Source: Allochromatium humboldtianum
Lineage (GTDB): Bacteria; Pseudomonadota; Gammaproteobacteria; Chromatiales; Chromatiaceae
NCBI RefSeq assembly: GCF_013385175.1
Contig: NZ_JABZEO010000010.1
Span: 1-64,000 of the forward strand
Length of the DNA: 64,000 nt
Reading direction: 5' to 3'
Positions within the stretch are counted from its first letter, which is position 1, and every line of letters begins with the position of its first letter. Under the pieces are notes generated by a model. It was given only the letters and a program-made list of their open reading frames with translations. It searched no databases and was not told where the DNA came from. The position numbers and the translations under genes are program-made. Shown here in pieces: positions 33,153 through 41,935 of the stretch.

Positions 33153-34139
33153 ATGAGTCACGCCCCATTGACCGACCCCTTCGGTCGCCGCATCGACTAT
33201 CTGCGTCTCTCGGTCACCGACCGTTGCGATCTGCGCTGCGGCTATTGTCTGCCCAAGGGCTTCAAGAGCTTCGAGGAACCGGCGCACTGGCTGAACTTTG
33301 ATGAGATCGAGCGCGTGGTCGCGGCCTTCACGGCGCTGGGCGTGCGTCGGGTGCGACTGACCGGCGGCGAGCCGCTGATGCGCCGCGGCCTGACCGAACT
33401 GGCCGCGCGTCTGTCGGCCCTGCCCGGTCTCGACGATCTCTCACTGTCGAGCAATGCTACCCAGTTGGAGTCGCTCGCCGATCCGCTGGCGCGCGCTGGT
33501 GTGCGGCGGCTCAATGTCAGTCTCGACAGCCTGAATCCCGAAGTCTTCCACCAGATCACGGGCGGCGATCTGGGGCGGGTGCGGCGCGGCATCGCGGCGG
33601 CGCGGGAGGCCGGCATGGAGCCGATCCGCGTCAATACGGTGGTGATGCGTGGAGTCAACGATGCCGAGATCGAGGACATCCTCGACTACTGCGCCACCCA
33701 TGGTTTCACCCTGCGTTTGATCGAGACCATGCCGATGGGGGCGACCGGACAGGCGGCGATGAATGCCTTCGGCGACCTGGAACCGATCAAACAGCGGCTG
33801 GAGCAGCGGTTCGAGCTGATCCCGGACATCCTGCCCGGCGGTGGTCCGGCTCGTTACTACCGGGTGGCCGGAACCGAGACCCGGCTCGGCTTCATCACGC
33901 CCATTTCGCAGCACTTCTGCGAGACCTGCAACCGGGTGCGTCTGACCGTTGAGGGCACTCTCTATCTGTGCCTGGGTCAGGAGCACAGCTACCCGCTGCG
34001 CGAACTACTACGCGGGGGTATCGACGACGCGGGTCTGATCGAGCACATCCGCCGCGCCATCGCACTGAAACCGGAGCGCCATGTGTTCAAGGAACGCCCG
34101 GGGCAGGTCATCCGCTTCATGTCGATGACCGGCGGCTGA
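33153..34139 (+). CDS. moaA: GTP 3',8-cyclase (molybdenum cofactor biosynthesis)
   Basis: A 328-residue radical-SAM enzyme for the first step of molybdopterin synthesis. The N-terminal cluster motif is CDLRCGYC, followed by TGGEPLMRRGL. The C-terminal second cluster is CETCNRVRLTVEGTLYLCLG, and the chain ends in the essential Gly-Gly (MTGG). The ATG at 33153 is preceded by an AGAAGAGG-type ribosome site. Its presence beside a molybdoenzyme operon suggests extra cofactor supply. No other moa genes are in the window. Confidence 0.95.
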   Translation: MSHAPLTDPFGRRIDYLRLSVTDRCDLRCGYCLPKGFKSFEEPAHWLNFDEIERVVAAFTALGVRRVRLTGGEPLMRRGLTELAARLSALPGLDDLSLSSNATQLESLADPLARAGVRRLNVSLDSLNPEVFHQITGGDLGRVRRGIAAAREAGMEPIRVNTVVMRGVNDAEIEDILDYCATHGFTLRLIETMPMGATGQAAMNAFGDLEPIKQRLEQRFELIPDILPGGGPARYYRVAGTETRLGFITPISQHFCETCNRVRLTVEGTLYLCLGQEHSYPLRELLRGGIDDAGLIEHIRRAIALKPERHVFKERPGQVIRFMSMTGG

Positions 34140-34289
34140 GCGCGGCGAGGAACCGTCGCAGCGTTCCAGTGCGCGCCGGATGTCCCAGCGTTCACACTCG
34201 GCGAGGTCCTCGCGTAATCCAGATGGCGCCTCGCGGGCGTTTGGAAGCCCGGCGAAGTGATTGAGCGTGCTAAAGCTGGAGGATTGGCC

Positions 34290-34470
34290 TCAAGCGGCCT
34301 TTTCGACCTCGACCGCCAGGCGCCGTCCCACGGCGAGTTCCCTTCCAGCAGCGCCTCATCGAAGGTCTTGCCTTTTGTCTGAGATGAGTTAAGCGGCGAC
34401 GCCTGACCCGGTCCCCGAGCCGAACAGCCTGCGCCGAATAAGGACTGAGCGATAGCGAAGGCCGCATTGG
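34290..34470 (-). pseudogene. Degenerate gene remnant
   Basis: Minus-strand coding-like pieces in shifted frames. KTFDEALLEGNSP is followed after a frame change by GRRLAVEVEKAA and a stop at 34290. The family is not identified. Together with the porin remnant it marks 34.1-34.8 kb as a decayed stretch. Confidence 0.35.
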
Positions 34471-34546
34471 CATTCCGGCGCTCGTGCTTGTCGGTCCGAT
34501 GGGGGTATTCACAGGATGAGAGAGGCAAAAGGCAAGACCTGACACC

Positions 34547-34737
34547 ATGCCGCGCGGCCAGAACCGCAACGGCGAGGTTTACGGCAAAAGGACTGGGACA
34601 ACTGGAGCCTGGACCTCAAGTACGCCCTAACCAAGCGCTCGGAGCTGCTGGTCGCCTGGGATCAGCGGATCAACGACACCGGCGACCAGGATTTCAGTAC
34701 CCTCACACTGGGCCTGCACGCCAAGTTCGGGTACTGA
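34547..34737 (+). pseudogene. C-terminal remnant of an outer-membrane porin
   Basis: Codons from 34591 to the TGA at 34735 encode a typical last-strands pattern (WSLDLKYALTKRSELLVAW, later TLTLGLHAKFGY) ending in an aromatic residue, as in Gram-negative porins. The preceding codons from an ATG at 34547 (GQNRNGEVYGK) are in a different frame, so at least one frameshift separates them. Most of the gene is missing. Confidence 0.6.
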
Positions 34738-34815
34738 TCCATCCCCCGCCCCAGGGCGCCGCCCCCAGCCGCTCGGCCATTGGGGGCGGCTCGGGGCCTT
34801 CACTGGGAGACACAC

Positions 34816-35814
34816 ATGTCCAATCGATCGCTGCCAGCCGGCCTACCCGACCGGACGGGCCGTCGGCCCCTTCCTTCCATGCCTCGGCCAGGGCGGCTCG
34901 CGCGCGCCGGTCTCGCCCTGCTCGCGCTCCTCGCCGCTCCGGTCGGCGCTTGGGAGATGGCCACGGTGCTGGTCGCCGAGCGGGTTTACGCACTCATCGG
35001 GCCGCTGGAAGGCCGCACGCCGGAGAATCTGGCGCTCAACGCCAACCTGGGGTTCATCGTCACCGACGCGGGCGTGGTGCTGGTCGATAGCGGCGCGACC
35101 GCCAAGTCCGGCCCCTTGATCGAGCAGGCGGTCGCGGCCGTGACCGACCAGCCCATCCGCTGGGTCGTCAATCTCGGCAGTCAGGACCACCGCTGGCTCG
35201 GCAATGGCTATTTCGCCGAGCGCGGCGCGCGCCTCATCGCCCTGCGGCGCACCGTGGAGACCCAGCGCACCCTGGCCGAGTCCCATCTGGCGTGGCTGCG
35301 CGAGACCATCAGCGACGCTGTCGACGGCACCGTGCCGATGACCGCGCCGGAGCCGCTCGCCGGTGACCGCGAGACCCTGGAGCTGGGCGGTACGCGCATG
35401 GAGCTGCTGTGGCTGGGCGACGCCCACTACCGGGGCGACGCCCTGCTCTGGCTGCCCGAGTCCGGCGTGCTCTTCAGCGGCGATCTGGTGTTCATGGACC
35501 GGATGCTCGGCGTCTGGCCGTACAGCCCGGTTCGCGACTGGCGCGACAGCTTTCAGGCGATGACGGCGCTCGCGCCCAAGATCATCGTCCCTGGCCACGG
35601 GACTCCCGGAGACCTGGCCAAGGCCAGGCGCGATACCGGCGACTATCTCGACTGGCTGGTGCGCGAGGTCGAGGCGTCACTGGCCAACTGGGAGCCGATC
35701 GACGAGACCCTGGAGCGCCTGGCGCGGGCACCCGCTTTCGAACACCTGGAGCACTTCGCGAGCTGGCACAGACGCAATGTCCATCAGACCTATCTACAGT
35801 TGGAAGCCAACTGA
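34816..35814 (+). CDS. Periplasmic metallo-beta-lactamase-fold protein with incomplete metal site
   Basis: A 332-residue MBL-fold protein, SoxH/quinoprotein-relay-hydrolase-like, with an N-terminal signal region (GLALLALLAAPVGAWE). The first metal motif HxHxDH is replaced by LGSQDH, losing two His. The later His/Asp residues remain (LLWLGDAHYRGD, FSGDLVF, VPGHGTPGD). It may bind one metal or none, or be a non-hydrolytic member. It lies upstream of a tandem rhodanese on the same strand with a 59-nt gap, as in sulfur-compound metabolism clusters. Confidence 0.8.
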   Translation: MSNRSLPAGLPDRTGRRPLPSMPRPGRLARAGLALLALLAAPVGAWEMATVLVAERVYALIGPLEGRTPENLALNANLGFIVTDAGVVLVDSGATAKSGPLIEQAVAAVTDQPIRWVVNLGSQDHRWLGNGYFAERGARLIALRRTVETQRTLAESHLAWLRETISDAVDGTVPMTAPEPLAGDRETLELGGTRMELLWLGDAHYRGDALLWLPESGVLFSGDLVFMDRMLGVWPYSPVRDWRDSFQAMTALAPKIIVPGHGTPGDLAKARRDTGDYLDWLVREVEASLANWEPIDETLERLARAPAFEHLEHFASWHRRNVHQTYLQLEAN

Positions 35815-35873
35815 AGACCGCTGAGAAGCTGTCCATTTTCGACCGAACCACCACCCATCCGGAGGACACCACG

Positions 35874-36821
35874 ATGTCACGCACCCAGCTCCAGGGGCTC
35901 CGCGCCCTCTGGCTCACCGCCCTGCTCCTTCTCGCGCTCCCCGCCCTGCCGACCCGTGCCGCCCCCGCCTTCCTGGTCGACGCCGACTGGCTGGCCGAAC
36001 ATCTGGAGGACGACAACCTCATCGTGCTGGAGGTGCGCTACCACCCGCACCGCTTTTTCACCGTCGGCCACATCCCCGGCGCGGTGCAAGTTCAGCGCTT
36101 CAAGGATCTCGGCGACAACCAGGCCAGCCCCATCATGCGCTTCCCATCGCGCGCGGCCTTTCAGGAGACCCTGCGCGGCTGGGGCGTGAACGACGATTCC
36201 ACCCTGGTCCTCTACGACGACTCCAGCACCGCGCTCACCTCCCGGCTCTACTACCTGCTGGAGCTGTACGGATTCGACATGGCGCGGGTCAAGATCCTCA
36301 ACGGCGGCGCGCTCGAATGGACCGGATTCAACGAGTTGACGAAGGAAACCACGCTCGCCCGCCCGCGCGGAACGGTCACGCTGAAGGAGGCCAACCCGGA
36401 CCTCTTCGTCGAATGGACCCAGGTCTACGACGACGTGGTCGCACGGCGCGACCCGAATGTCGTCCTGATCGACGCCCGTCCCCACGACATGTACAGCGGC
36501 GAGGTGATCCGTCACGCCATCATGGGCGGACACATCCCCGGCGCGGTCAATGTCGTGAGCCTGGAGGGCACCGACGGCCAGACCGGCAAATGGCGTGATG
36601 ACGCGGCGCTCAAGGCGCTCTATGCGTCCATCCCCAAGTACACGCGCATTTACGTCTACTGTCACGACGGCTTCCGCATGGGCCTGGCCTATCTCCAGCT
36701 CAAGCACCTCGGCTACCCGGACGTGCGTCTCTACAACGGCGGCTGGTCGCACTGGGGCAACGAGCTGACCCTGCCGGTGGTCGAGGGGGCGGAGCCGCTG
36801 GGGGGCGATTTCGCGTTGTAA
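35874..36821 (+). CDS. Periplasmic tandem-domain rhodanese (thiosulfate/mercaptopyruvate sulfurtransferase type)
   Basis: A 315-residue exported protein (LWLTALLLLALPALPTRAA signal) with two rhodanese domains. In the first the loop is YDDSSTA with no Cys. The second has catalytic Cys in YVYCHDGFRMG and is the active domain, as expected for this family. It may transfer sulfane sulfur from thiosulfate or a related donor in the periplasm. Ribosome site GGAGGACACC precedes the ATG. Confidence 0.9.
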   Translation: MSRTQLQGLRALWLTALLLLALPALPTRAAPAFLVDADWLAEHLEDDNLIVLEVRYHPHRFFTVGHIPGAVQVQRFKDLGDNQASPIMRFPSRAAFQETLRGWGVNDDSTLVLYDDSSTALTSRLYYLLELYGFDMARVKILNGGALEWTGFNELTKETTLARPRGTVTLKEANPDLFVEWTQVYDDVVARRDPNVVLIDARPHDMYSGEVIRHAIMGGHIPGAVNVVSLEGTDGQTGKWRDDAALKALYASIPKYTRIYVYCHDGFRMGLAYLQLKHLGYPDVRLYNGGWSHWGNELTLPVVEGAEPLGGDFAL

Positions 36822-36858
36822 GCGCTCCGCGCGCCGACGTGCATATGCACTGATTCAT

Positions 36859-36890
36859 GGGAGCCTACGCATGGCGTATGCACGGCTCCC
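36859..36890 (+). terminator. Stem-loop after the tandem rhodanese
   Basis: GGGAGCC/GGCTCCC (7 bp) encloses a smaller TACGC-N3-GCGTA palindrome. A short T-containing stretch follows at 36896-36901 but no clean U-run, so it may be a weak terminator or a processing stem. Confidence 0.4.
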
Positions 36891-36976
36891 TGCATCCTTT
36901 TGCGCTCAACCACGTCTCCTGATGCGTCGGGGCCGATTCACATCGGCGATCTTTCACACAGACAGGATAACGATCC

Positions 36977-37612
36977 ATGATTCAAGCGCACGATTTCTAT
37001 GAGCACGGCCTGGCCTTGCACGGTCACAAATGCCCCGCGATGCCGATGGGGCTGCGGGTCGGCGCGGCGGCCCTGAATGCACTCGGTGTCGAACGGGCCG
37101 CCGACGGCCAACTGCTCGCACTCCTGGAGCTCGGCGAGGATCACTGCGCGACCTGCTTTGCCGATGGTGTGCAGATGGTCACCGGCTGTACCTTCGGCAA
37201 GGGCAACATCAAGAAGCTGCACTACGGCAAATGGGGCGTGACCCTGATCGAGGTCGCCAGCGGACGCGCGGTGCGGGTCACACCCAAGGCAGAGGCGATG
37301 CTGGCCAACAAGCAGACCGCTTTCTTCACTGACTATCGTGAGAAGGGCATTCCGGCCTCGAAAGTGCCCCTGGAGGTCGTCCAGCCGCTGGTCGATCGGG
37401 TCATGAGCGCCCCGGATGAGCAGCTCCTCACGGTTGGTCCGATCTTCGAGCATCCGATCGAACATCATGCGCACTCCTTCGCCGGGTTGGTGTGCGAAGC
37501 CTGCGGCGAGATGGTGGTCGAAGGCTACGCGCGCCTGGCCGGCGAGCAGCGGGTCTGCATCCCCTGTCATGAGCGGATCACCGGAATCCGCGAGCCGCAG
37601 TCGGCCGCATGA
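36977..37612 (+). CDS. FmdE-family protein with C-terminal zinc finger
   Basis: A 211-residue FmdE-like protein. The FmdE core has HGHKCPAMPMGLRVG, EDHCATCFADGVQMVTGCTFGKGN and LHYGKWGV. The C-terminal DksA/TraR-like zinc finger is CEACGEM...CIPCHE. Despite the name, bacterial members do not make formylmethanofuran; they are often found with molybdoenzymes or metal handling. The gene ends overlapping the next (ATGA), so it is coupled to the TauE/SafE exporter. The exact role is unknown. Confidence 0.87.
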   Translation: MIQAHDFYEHGLALHGHKCPAMPMGLRVGAAALNALGVERAADGQLLALLELGEDHCATCFADGVQMVTGCTFGKGNIKKLHYGKWGVTLIEVASGRAVRVTPKAEAMLANKQTAFFTDYREKGIPASKVPLEVVQPLVDRVMSAPDEQLLTVGPIFEHPIEHHAHSFAGLVCEACGEMVVEGYARLAGEQRVCIPCHERITGIREPQSAA

Positions 37613-38355
37613 CTCTCCTCGTTCTCACCGCCCTGATCACGCTCGCCCTGACCACGCTGTTCAGCATGGCCGGGGTGGGCGCGGCGCTGATCCTGATCCC
37701 GGTCTTCCTCGCCTTCGGCATCGAGCTGCACACCGCCATGGCCACTGCACTGCTGCTCAATGCGCTCGGGATGACGGTCGCCTCCATCACCTTCATGCGC
37801 AAGGGCTTGGTGGAATGGCGGCTGGTCGCGCCCATGCTGGTGCTGGCGGTCGGTCTGTCGCCCGTGGGCGTCTGGGCCGCCCACGGACTCGACCGGACGC
37901 CGTTGCTGTGGCTGTTCGTGGTCTTTCTGGTCTTCGCCGCCGGCATGATGCTGTTCTACCAGCCCAAGCCGCGTTCGAGCCGGGCCAAGACAGCGGCCAC
38001 ACTGGCACTGGGGCTACCGGTCGGCGGCGTGGCGGGCTTCATCGGCGGGCTGCTCGGCGTCGGCGGCGGCAACATCATCGTGCCGGCGCTGGTGGCGTCC
38101 GGGCTGGAACCCAAGCGCGCCTCAGCCAGCGCGTCCTTCGTGGTGATCTTCGCCTCGCTCAGCGGCTTCCTGGCGCATGTCCAGGTTGCGCGCATCGATC
38201 CGGCCCTGCTCGGTGTCACAGCCGTCGCGACCCTGGCCGGGGCGGCGCTCGGCGCCTGGCTGGCCACCGAGCGTCTCAGCGGCCATCAATTGAAGCGCCT
38301 CATCGCCCTGGTGCTGCTCGCCGTCGCGATCAAGACCGCCTGGGGACTGTTGTAA
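37609..38355 (+). CDS. TauE/SafE-family sulfite/organosulfonate exporter
   Basis: A 248-residue inner-membrane protein with about eight helices. The two family repeats are GVGAALILIPVFLAFGIELHTAMATALLLN and GLLGVGGGNIIVPALVASGL, and each contains the Gly-rich core. TauE/SafE proteins export sulfite, sulfoacetate or related anions. It is coupled to the FmdE-like gene and surrounded by sulfurtransferases, so a role in sulfite or thiosulfate efflux is plausible. Confidence 0.88.
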   Translation: MTLLVLTALITLALTTLFSMAGVGAALILIPVFLAFGIELHTAMATALLLNALGMTVASITFMRKGLVEWRLVAPMLVLAVGLSPVGVWAAHGLDRTPLLWLFVVFLVFAAGMMLFYQPKPRSSRAKTAATLALGLPVGGVAGFIGGLLGVGGGNIIVPALVASGLEPKRASASASFVVIFASLSGFLAHVQVARIDPALLGVTAVATLAGAALGAWLATERLSGHQLKRLIALVLLAVAIKTAWGLL

Positions 38356-38384
38356 CCAAACGCCGCCGCACGGGTGATCCAGCC

Positions 38385-39335
38385 ATGACACATGACCATC
38401 ACCACGCCCATCCTTCCAGCGCCGACAACGGCCGCATGCTGATGCTGGCGACCGCCTTGACGCTGGGCTTTGCCGGCGTCGAGGCCACTGTGGGACTGTG
38501 GGCCGGATCGCTCGCCCTGGTGGCGGACGCCGGGCACATGGTCAATGATGCCGCCGCGCTGGCCTTGGCGGCGGGCGCGGCCTGGTTGGCAAGACGCGGG
38601 GCCTCGGCGCGACACAGCTATGGTTTGGGACGCGCCGAGTTCCTCGCCGCCCTGATCAATAGCGCCGCACTGTTGGCGCTGGTCGCCTGGCTGGTGATCT
38701 CGGCGATCACGCGGCTGCACACGCCCCAAGCGGTGCAGGGCGTGGCTGTTTCCCTGACCGCCGCGTTGGGTCTGGCACTCAATCTGGCGGTGGCCTGGAT
38801 GCTGACGCGCGGTGAGAAGACGCTCAATACCCGCGCGGCCCTGCTGCATGTTCTGGGCGATCTGCTCGGCTCGGTGGCCGCACTCCTGTCCGGCCTCATC
38901 ATTGCCGTCAGCGGCTGGACCCCCATCGATCCGCTGCTGTCGCTGGCCATCGGCGCGCTCATCCTGGTCTCCAGTCTGCGCCTGTTGCGCGAATCCGTTC
39001 ATGGCCTGATGGAAGGCGTCCCGCCGCATCTCGATCCGGCGCGTGTCGGTCAGGCCCTGGCGGCCGTGCCGGGCGTCGCCTCGGTCCACGATCTGCATAT
39101 CTGGTCGGTGCGTTCCGATCTGCCGGTGCTGACGGCCCATCTAGTCATCCCTGATCTGGCCGCCTGGGAGGAGATCCTGGAGCGAAGCCACGCGCTTTTG
39201 AAGCATGACTTCGGTATTACCCATGTCACCCTGCAACCCGAACCCATGACACGCCGGGTTCGGTGGAGCGACCGCTCGCCCGTCTCCGGTCAGCGGTCGC
39301 ACCGACCTGAAAACAAGGACGCGTCCACATGCTGA
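38385..39335 (+). CDS. Cation diffusion facilitator (CzcD-like)
   Basis: A 316-residue CDF exporter with a His-rich N-terminus (THDHHHAH). Six helices carry the metal-site HxxxD pairs: LVADAGHMVND in helix 2 and LLHVLGDLLGS in helix 5. The C-terminal cytoplasmic domain has VASVHDLHIWSVRSD. It probably exports Zn, Co or Cd in exchange for protons. The frame is open for a long way upstream in another gene's shadow; the ATG at 38385 is the natural start. It overlaps dsbB by 7 nt. Confidence 0.92.
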   Translation: MTHDHHHAHPSSADNGRMLMLATALTLGFAGVEATVGLWAGSLALVADAGHMVNDAAALALAAGAAWLARRGASARHSYGLGRAEFLAALINSAALLALVAWLVISAITRLHTPQAVQGVAVSLTAALGLALNLAVAWMLTRGEKTLNTRAALLHVLGDLLGSVAALLSGLIIAVSGWTPIDPLLSLAIGALILVSSLRLLRESVHGLMEGVPPHLDPARVGQALAAVPGVASVHDLHIWSVRSDLPVLTAHLVIPDLAAWEEILERSHALLKHDFGITHVTLQPEPMTRRVRWSDRSPVSGQRSHRPENKDASTC

Positions 39336-39847
39336 CCCCTGCCCCACGTTCGCTCTGGACACTCCTGGCCCTGATCACGGCCGCTATCGCGCTCGCCAGT
39401 CTGGTGCTCACACCCTGGCTGGAGCTGGAACCCTGCCATCTGTGCATCTTCCAGCGCACGCTGTTCATGTTGATGGCGCTCCTGGCGGCGCTGACGGCGG
39501 CGCTGTCGTATCCGGATTGGCGACGGCTCGGCGCACGGCTGACCGCCGTCCTTTTTCTGGCACTCGCCGTCCTCGGCAGCGGCGTAGCCGCTTATCAGAG
39601 CTGGCTGCAATGGCAGCCGATCGATGAGGTCTCCTGCATCGGCGGGCAGCCCGGTCCGATCGAGCGCCTGGTCGAGTGGCTCGGCCAGCAGTCGCCCGCA
39701 CTGTTCATGGCCAGCGGCTTTTGCGAGGACAAGCAGTTGGTGATCCTGGGTCTATCGCTGGCGAACTGGGCCTTCCTGGTCTTCATCGGCGCGTTGGCGG
39801 CAGGCGCCTGGGCGCTGTGGCGGAGCCGACATCCACTCCATTCGTAA
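39329..39847 (+). CDS. dsbB: Disulfide-bond formation protein B
   Basis: A 172-residue four-helix membrane protein of the DsbB family. The first redox pair is CHLC in the first periplasmic loop after TPWLELEP, and the second pair is Cys in EVSCIGG and Cys in SGFCEDK. The Arg after the first pair (IFQRTLF) is in the usual quinone-site position. It re-oxidises DsbA using quinone. No dsbA is adjacent; its placement between a CDF pump and rhodaneses suggests a dedicated thiol-oxidation role. Confidence 0.9.
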   Translation: MLTPAPRSLWTLLALITAAIALASLVLTPWLELEPCHLCIFQRTLFMLMALLAALTAALSYPDWRRLGARLTAVLFLALAVLGSGVAAYQSWLQWQPIDEVSCIGGQPGPIERLVEWLGQQSPALFMASGFCEDKQLVILGLSLANWAFLVFIGALAAGAWALWRSRHPLHS

Positions 39848-39862
39848 CGAGAGACGACACCA

Positions 39863-40408
39863 ATGCTCAAAAACGTGCCTTCCACACGCCCCTTCGTCGT
39901 CCGGCTGCTCACCGGAACCCTGGTCGCGCTGACCCTGGCCGGCGTTGGTGGCCAGACCCGCGCCGATTCCCCTGACACCACCACTCCACCGAGGTCCATG
40001 TCCATGAACGACATCCCCTTCGCCGACTATCTGCGCCGCTTCGACTACGACGAGCGCGTCGCGATGAAGATCCAGCTCCCCGAGCTACTGAAGCTCTACG
40101 CCGAGGGTCAGGTACAGCTGATCGACATTCGTTTCAACGAGGAATACGCGGCTTGGCGCGTCGGCATTGGCCGGCACATCCCGCTCAATGAGCTGCCGGA
40201 CCGGCTCGACGAGCTGGATCCGAACAAGACCATCGTCACCATGTGCCCGCATTACGACCGTGCCGAGATCGCGCGGCTGTTCCTGACCCTCAAGGGCTAC
40301 CAAGCGCGCTATCTCACCGACGGTATGCTCGGACTCGCCGATTATCTGCGCGGGGACAAGGCACGCGACTACATGGCACGGATCGCCACCGAAACCAACA
40401 CCGACTGA
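39863..40408 (+). CDS. Exported rhodanese-like protein
   Basis: A 181-residue protein with a signal region (LTGTLVALTLAGVGGQTRA) and one rhodanese domain. The domain has LIDIRFNEEYAAWRVGIGRHIP and the active loop TMCPHYDRAEIARLF with catalytic Cys, followed by YLTDGMLGLADYL. An inner ATG (SMNDIPFADYLRRF) aligns with the cytoplasmic paralogue next door, so the two genes look like a duplication in which one copy gained a leader. Confidence 0.87.
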   Translation: MLKNVPSTRPFVVRLLTGTLVALTLAGVGGQTRADSPDTTTPPRSMSMNDIPFADYLRRFDYDERVAMKIQLPELLKLYAEGQVQLIDIRFNEEYAAWRVGIGRHIPLNELPDRLDELDPNKTIVTMCPHYDRAEIARLFLTLKGYQARYLTDGMLGLADYLRGDKARDYMARIATETNTD

Positions 40409-40423
40409 CTCAGGAATCGAACC

Positions 40424-40804
40424 ATGAACGATCCACTCGACGATCTCGCCGCCGGTATCGACCCGGCGCGGATGGGCCAGGCCAAGATTTCCATCGATGC
40501 CTTCATCGCCGCCCATAACCAGGGCGAGGCCGAACTGATCGATATCCGCGTCGCCGAAGAGACGGCGGTCTGGCAGGTCAACATCGGCCTGCGCATCCCC
40601 GGCCCTGAACTGCCGGCGCGGCTTGACGAGCTGCCGAAGGACAAGCTGCTGGTGGTCGCCTGTCCGCATACGGACCGCTCCAACATGGCACGCAGCTATC
40701 TGGTCGCCCGAGGCTTCAACGCCAAGTACCTGCAAGGCGGCTTGCTCGGTCTGGTCGACCGCCTCAAAGGGGTCGGGGCGCAAGACATCTGTCTCGATCG
40801 CTGA
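40424..40804 (+). CDS. Cytoplasmic rhodanese-like protein
   Basis: A 126-residue single-domain rhodanese without signal. It has ELIDIRVAEETAVWQVNIG, active loop VACPHTDRSNMARSYL and YLQGGLLGLVDRLKG. It is a close paralogue of the preceding exported protein, 15 nt downstream. The pair may pass sulfane sulfur or cyanide-like substrates on either side of the membrane; this is inference. Confidence 0.88.
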   Translation: MNDPLDDLAAGIDPARMGQAKISIDAFIAAHNQGEAELIDIRVAEETAVWQVNIGLRIPGPELPARLDELPKDKLLVVACPHTDRSNMARSYLVARGFNAKYLQGGLLGLVDRLKGVGAQDICLDR

Positions 40805-40828
40805 CCCGAGGCGAAGCGCTTGAACACC

Positions 40829-41935
40829 ATGACCCGCACCCTGAGCCGGTTCAAGCCGGAAGCCGCGACGCGCACGCTCGCTCGCCTGGCGCTGCTCGTA
40901 CTCGTCAGCGGCGTCGCGGCGGCCGAGCCCCCCAACCCGCCCAAAAAGCCGGCCCCGGCGGTCAGCGTCGAGACCCTGGCCCCGCGCCTGTTCGAGCAGC
41001 GCCTGGCCCTGACCGGCAGCGTCGAGCCGACCATCGTCGCGGCACTGTCCTCGCCGGCCGAAGGGCCGGTGCAGGACTGCCGCATTCGTGAAGGCGATCG
41101 GGTGCGGGCCGGACAGACGCTGCTGGCCATCGGGCGAGAATCCTCGGTGACGGCCAACGTCACCGCCGCCGAGGAGGAGCTGGACCGTAAGCAGCGCGAT
41201 TTCGACCGCTTCAGCGCCCTGGCGACGCGCAACGTGCTGGCCGCCGACGAGCTCGACCGTGCCCGTGCCGAACTGGAGCGCGCCCGCGCCGCTCTGACCC
41301 AGGCGCGTCAGTCCGCCGCCGACTATGTGCTGAAAGCGCCCTGGCCTGGGATCGTCTCGGCGGTGCATGTGGCCGACGGCAAGTACGTCGCGCCCCGCAC
41401 CCCGCTGGTCGATCTGTTCGATCCAGCCAGCCTGGTGCTGCGCTTCCAGATCCCGGAGCAGCACGTCTTCGCCATCCGGATCGGCGATCGGGTCGAGGCG
41501 CGCTTCGACGCCGCCCCGGACCAGCCAAGGACCCTGACCATCACCCGCGCCTTCCCCGAGATCGACCGGCGTCTGCGTACCCGCACCTTTGAGGCCGCGC
41601 TGCCGCTCGACCAGGCTGAGTTCGCCCCCGGACAGTTCGCACGTCTCAGCGTGGCGCTCCTGACACGACCGGAGGCCATCAGCATCCCGGTCGAGGCGCT
41701 GACGACCGGCGCCGACGGACGGCCGCAGGTCTTCACCGTCGCTGACGACGGCACCGCCCGCGCGGTCGTCGTCACACCCGGCCCCGAGCAGGACGGCCGT
41801 CGGCTCATCACCGACGGACTCGCGCCCGGCGACCGACTCATCGTCAACGGCATCGAGAAGGTGCGCAACGGCGAGCCGGTGCGGGTCGCCTCGCCGAACT
41901 CGCCGCCGACAGCGGACGGAACCCCGACCCCATGA
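40829..41935 (+). CDS. RND efflux periplasmic adaptor (membrane fusion protein)
   Basis: A 368-residue HlyD/AcrA-type adaptor. The signal segment is LARLALLVLVSGVAAAEPP. The lipoyl halves are ALSSPAEGPVQDCRIREGDRV and LKAPWPGIVSAVHVADGKYV. An alpha-hairpin lies between them (AEEELDRKQRDFDRF...LERARAALTQAR), and a beta-barrel and membrane-proximal domain follow. The ATG at 40829 is chosen over a TTG at 40820. The stop overlaps the pump start (ATGA). No outer-membrane factor gene is adjacent. Confidence 0.9.
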   Translation: MTRTLSRFKPEAATRTLARLALLVLVSGVAAAEPPNPPKKPAPAVSVETLAPRLFEQRLALTGSVEPTIVAALSSPAEGPVQDCRIREGDRVRAGQTLLAIGRESSVTANVTAAEEELDRKQRDFDRFSALATRNVLAADELDRARAELERARAALTQARQSAADYVLKAPWPGIVSAVHVADGKYVAPRTPLVDLFDPASLVLRFQIPEQHVFAIRIGDRVEARFDAAPDQPRTLTITRAFPEIDRRLRTRTFEAALPLDQAEFAPGQFARLSVALLTRPEAISIPVEALTTGADGRPQVFTVADDGTARAVVVTPGPEQDGRRLITDGLAPGDRLIVNGIEKVRNGEPVRVASPNSPPTADGTPTP

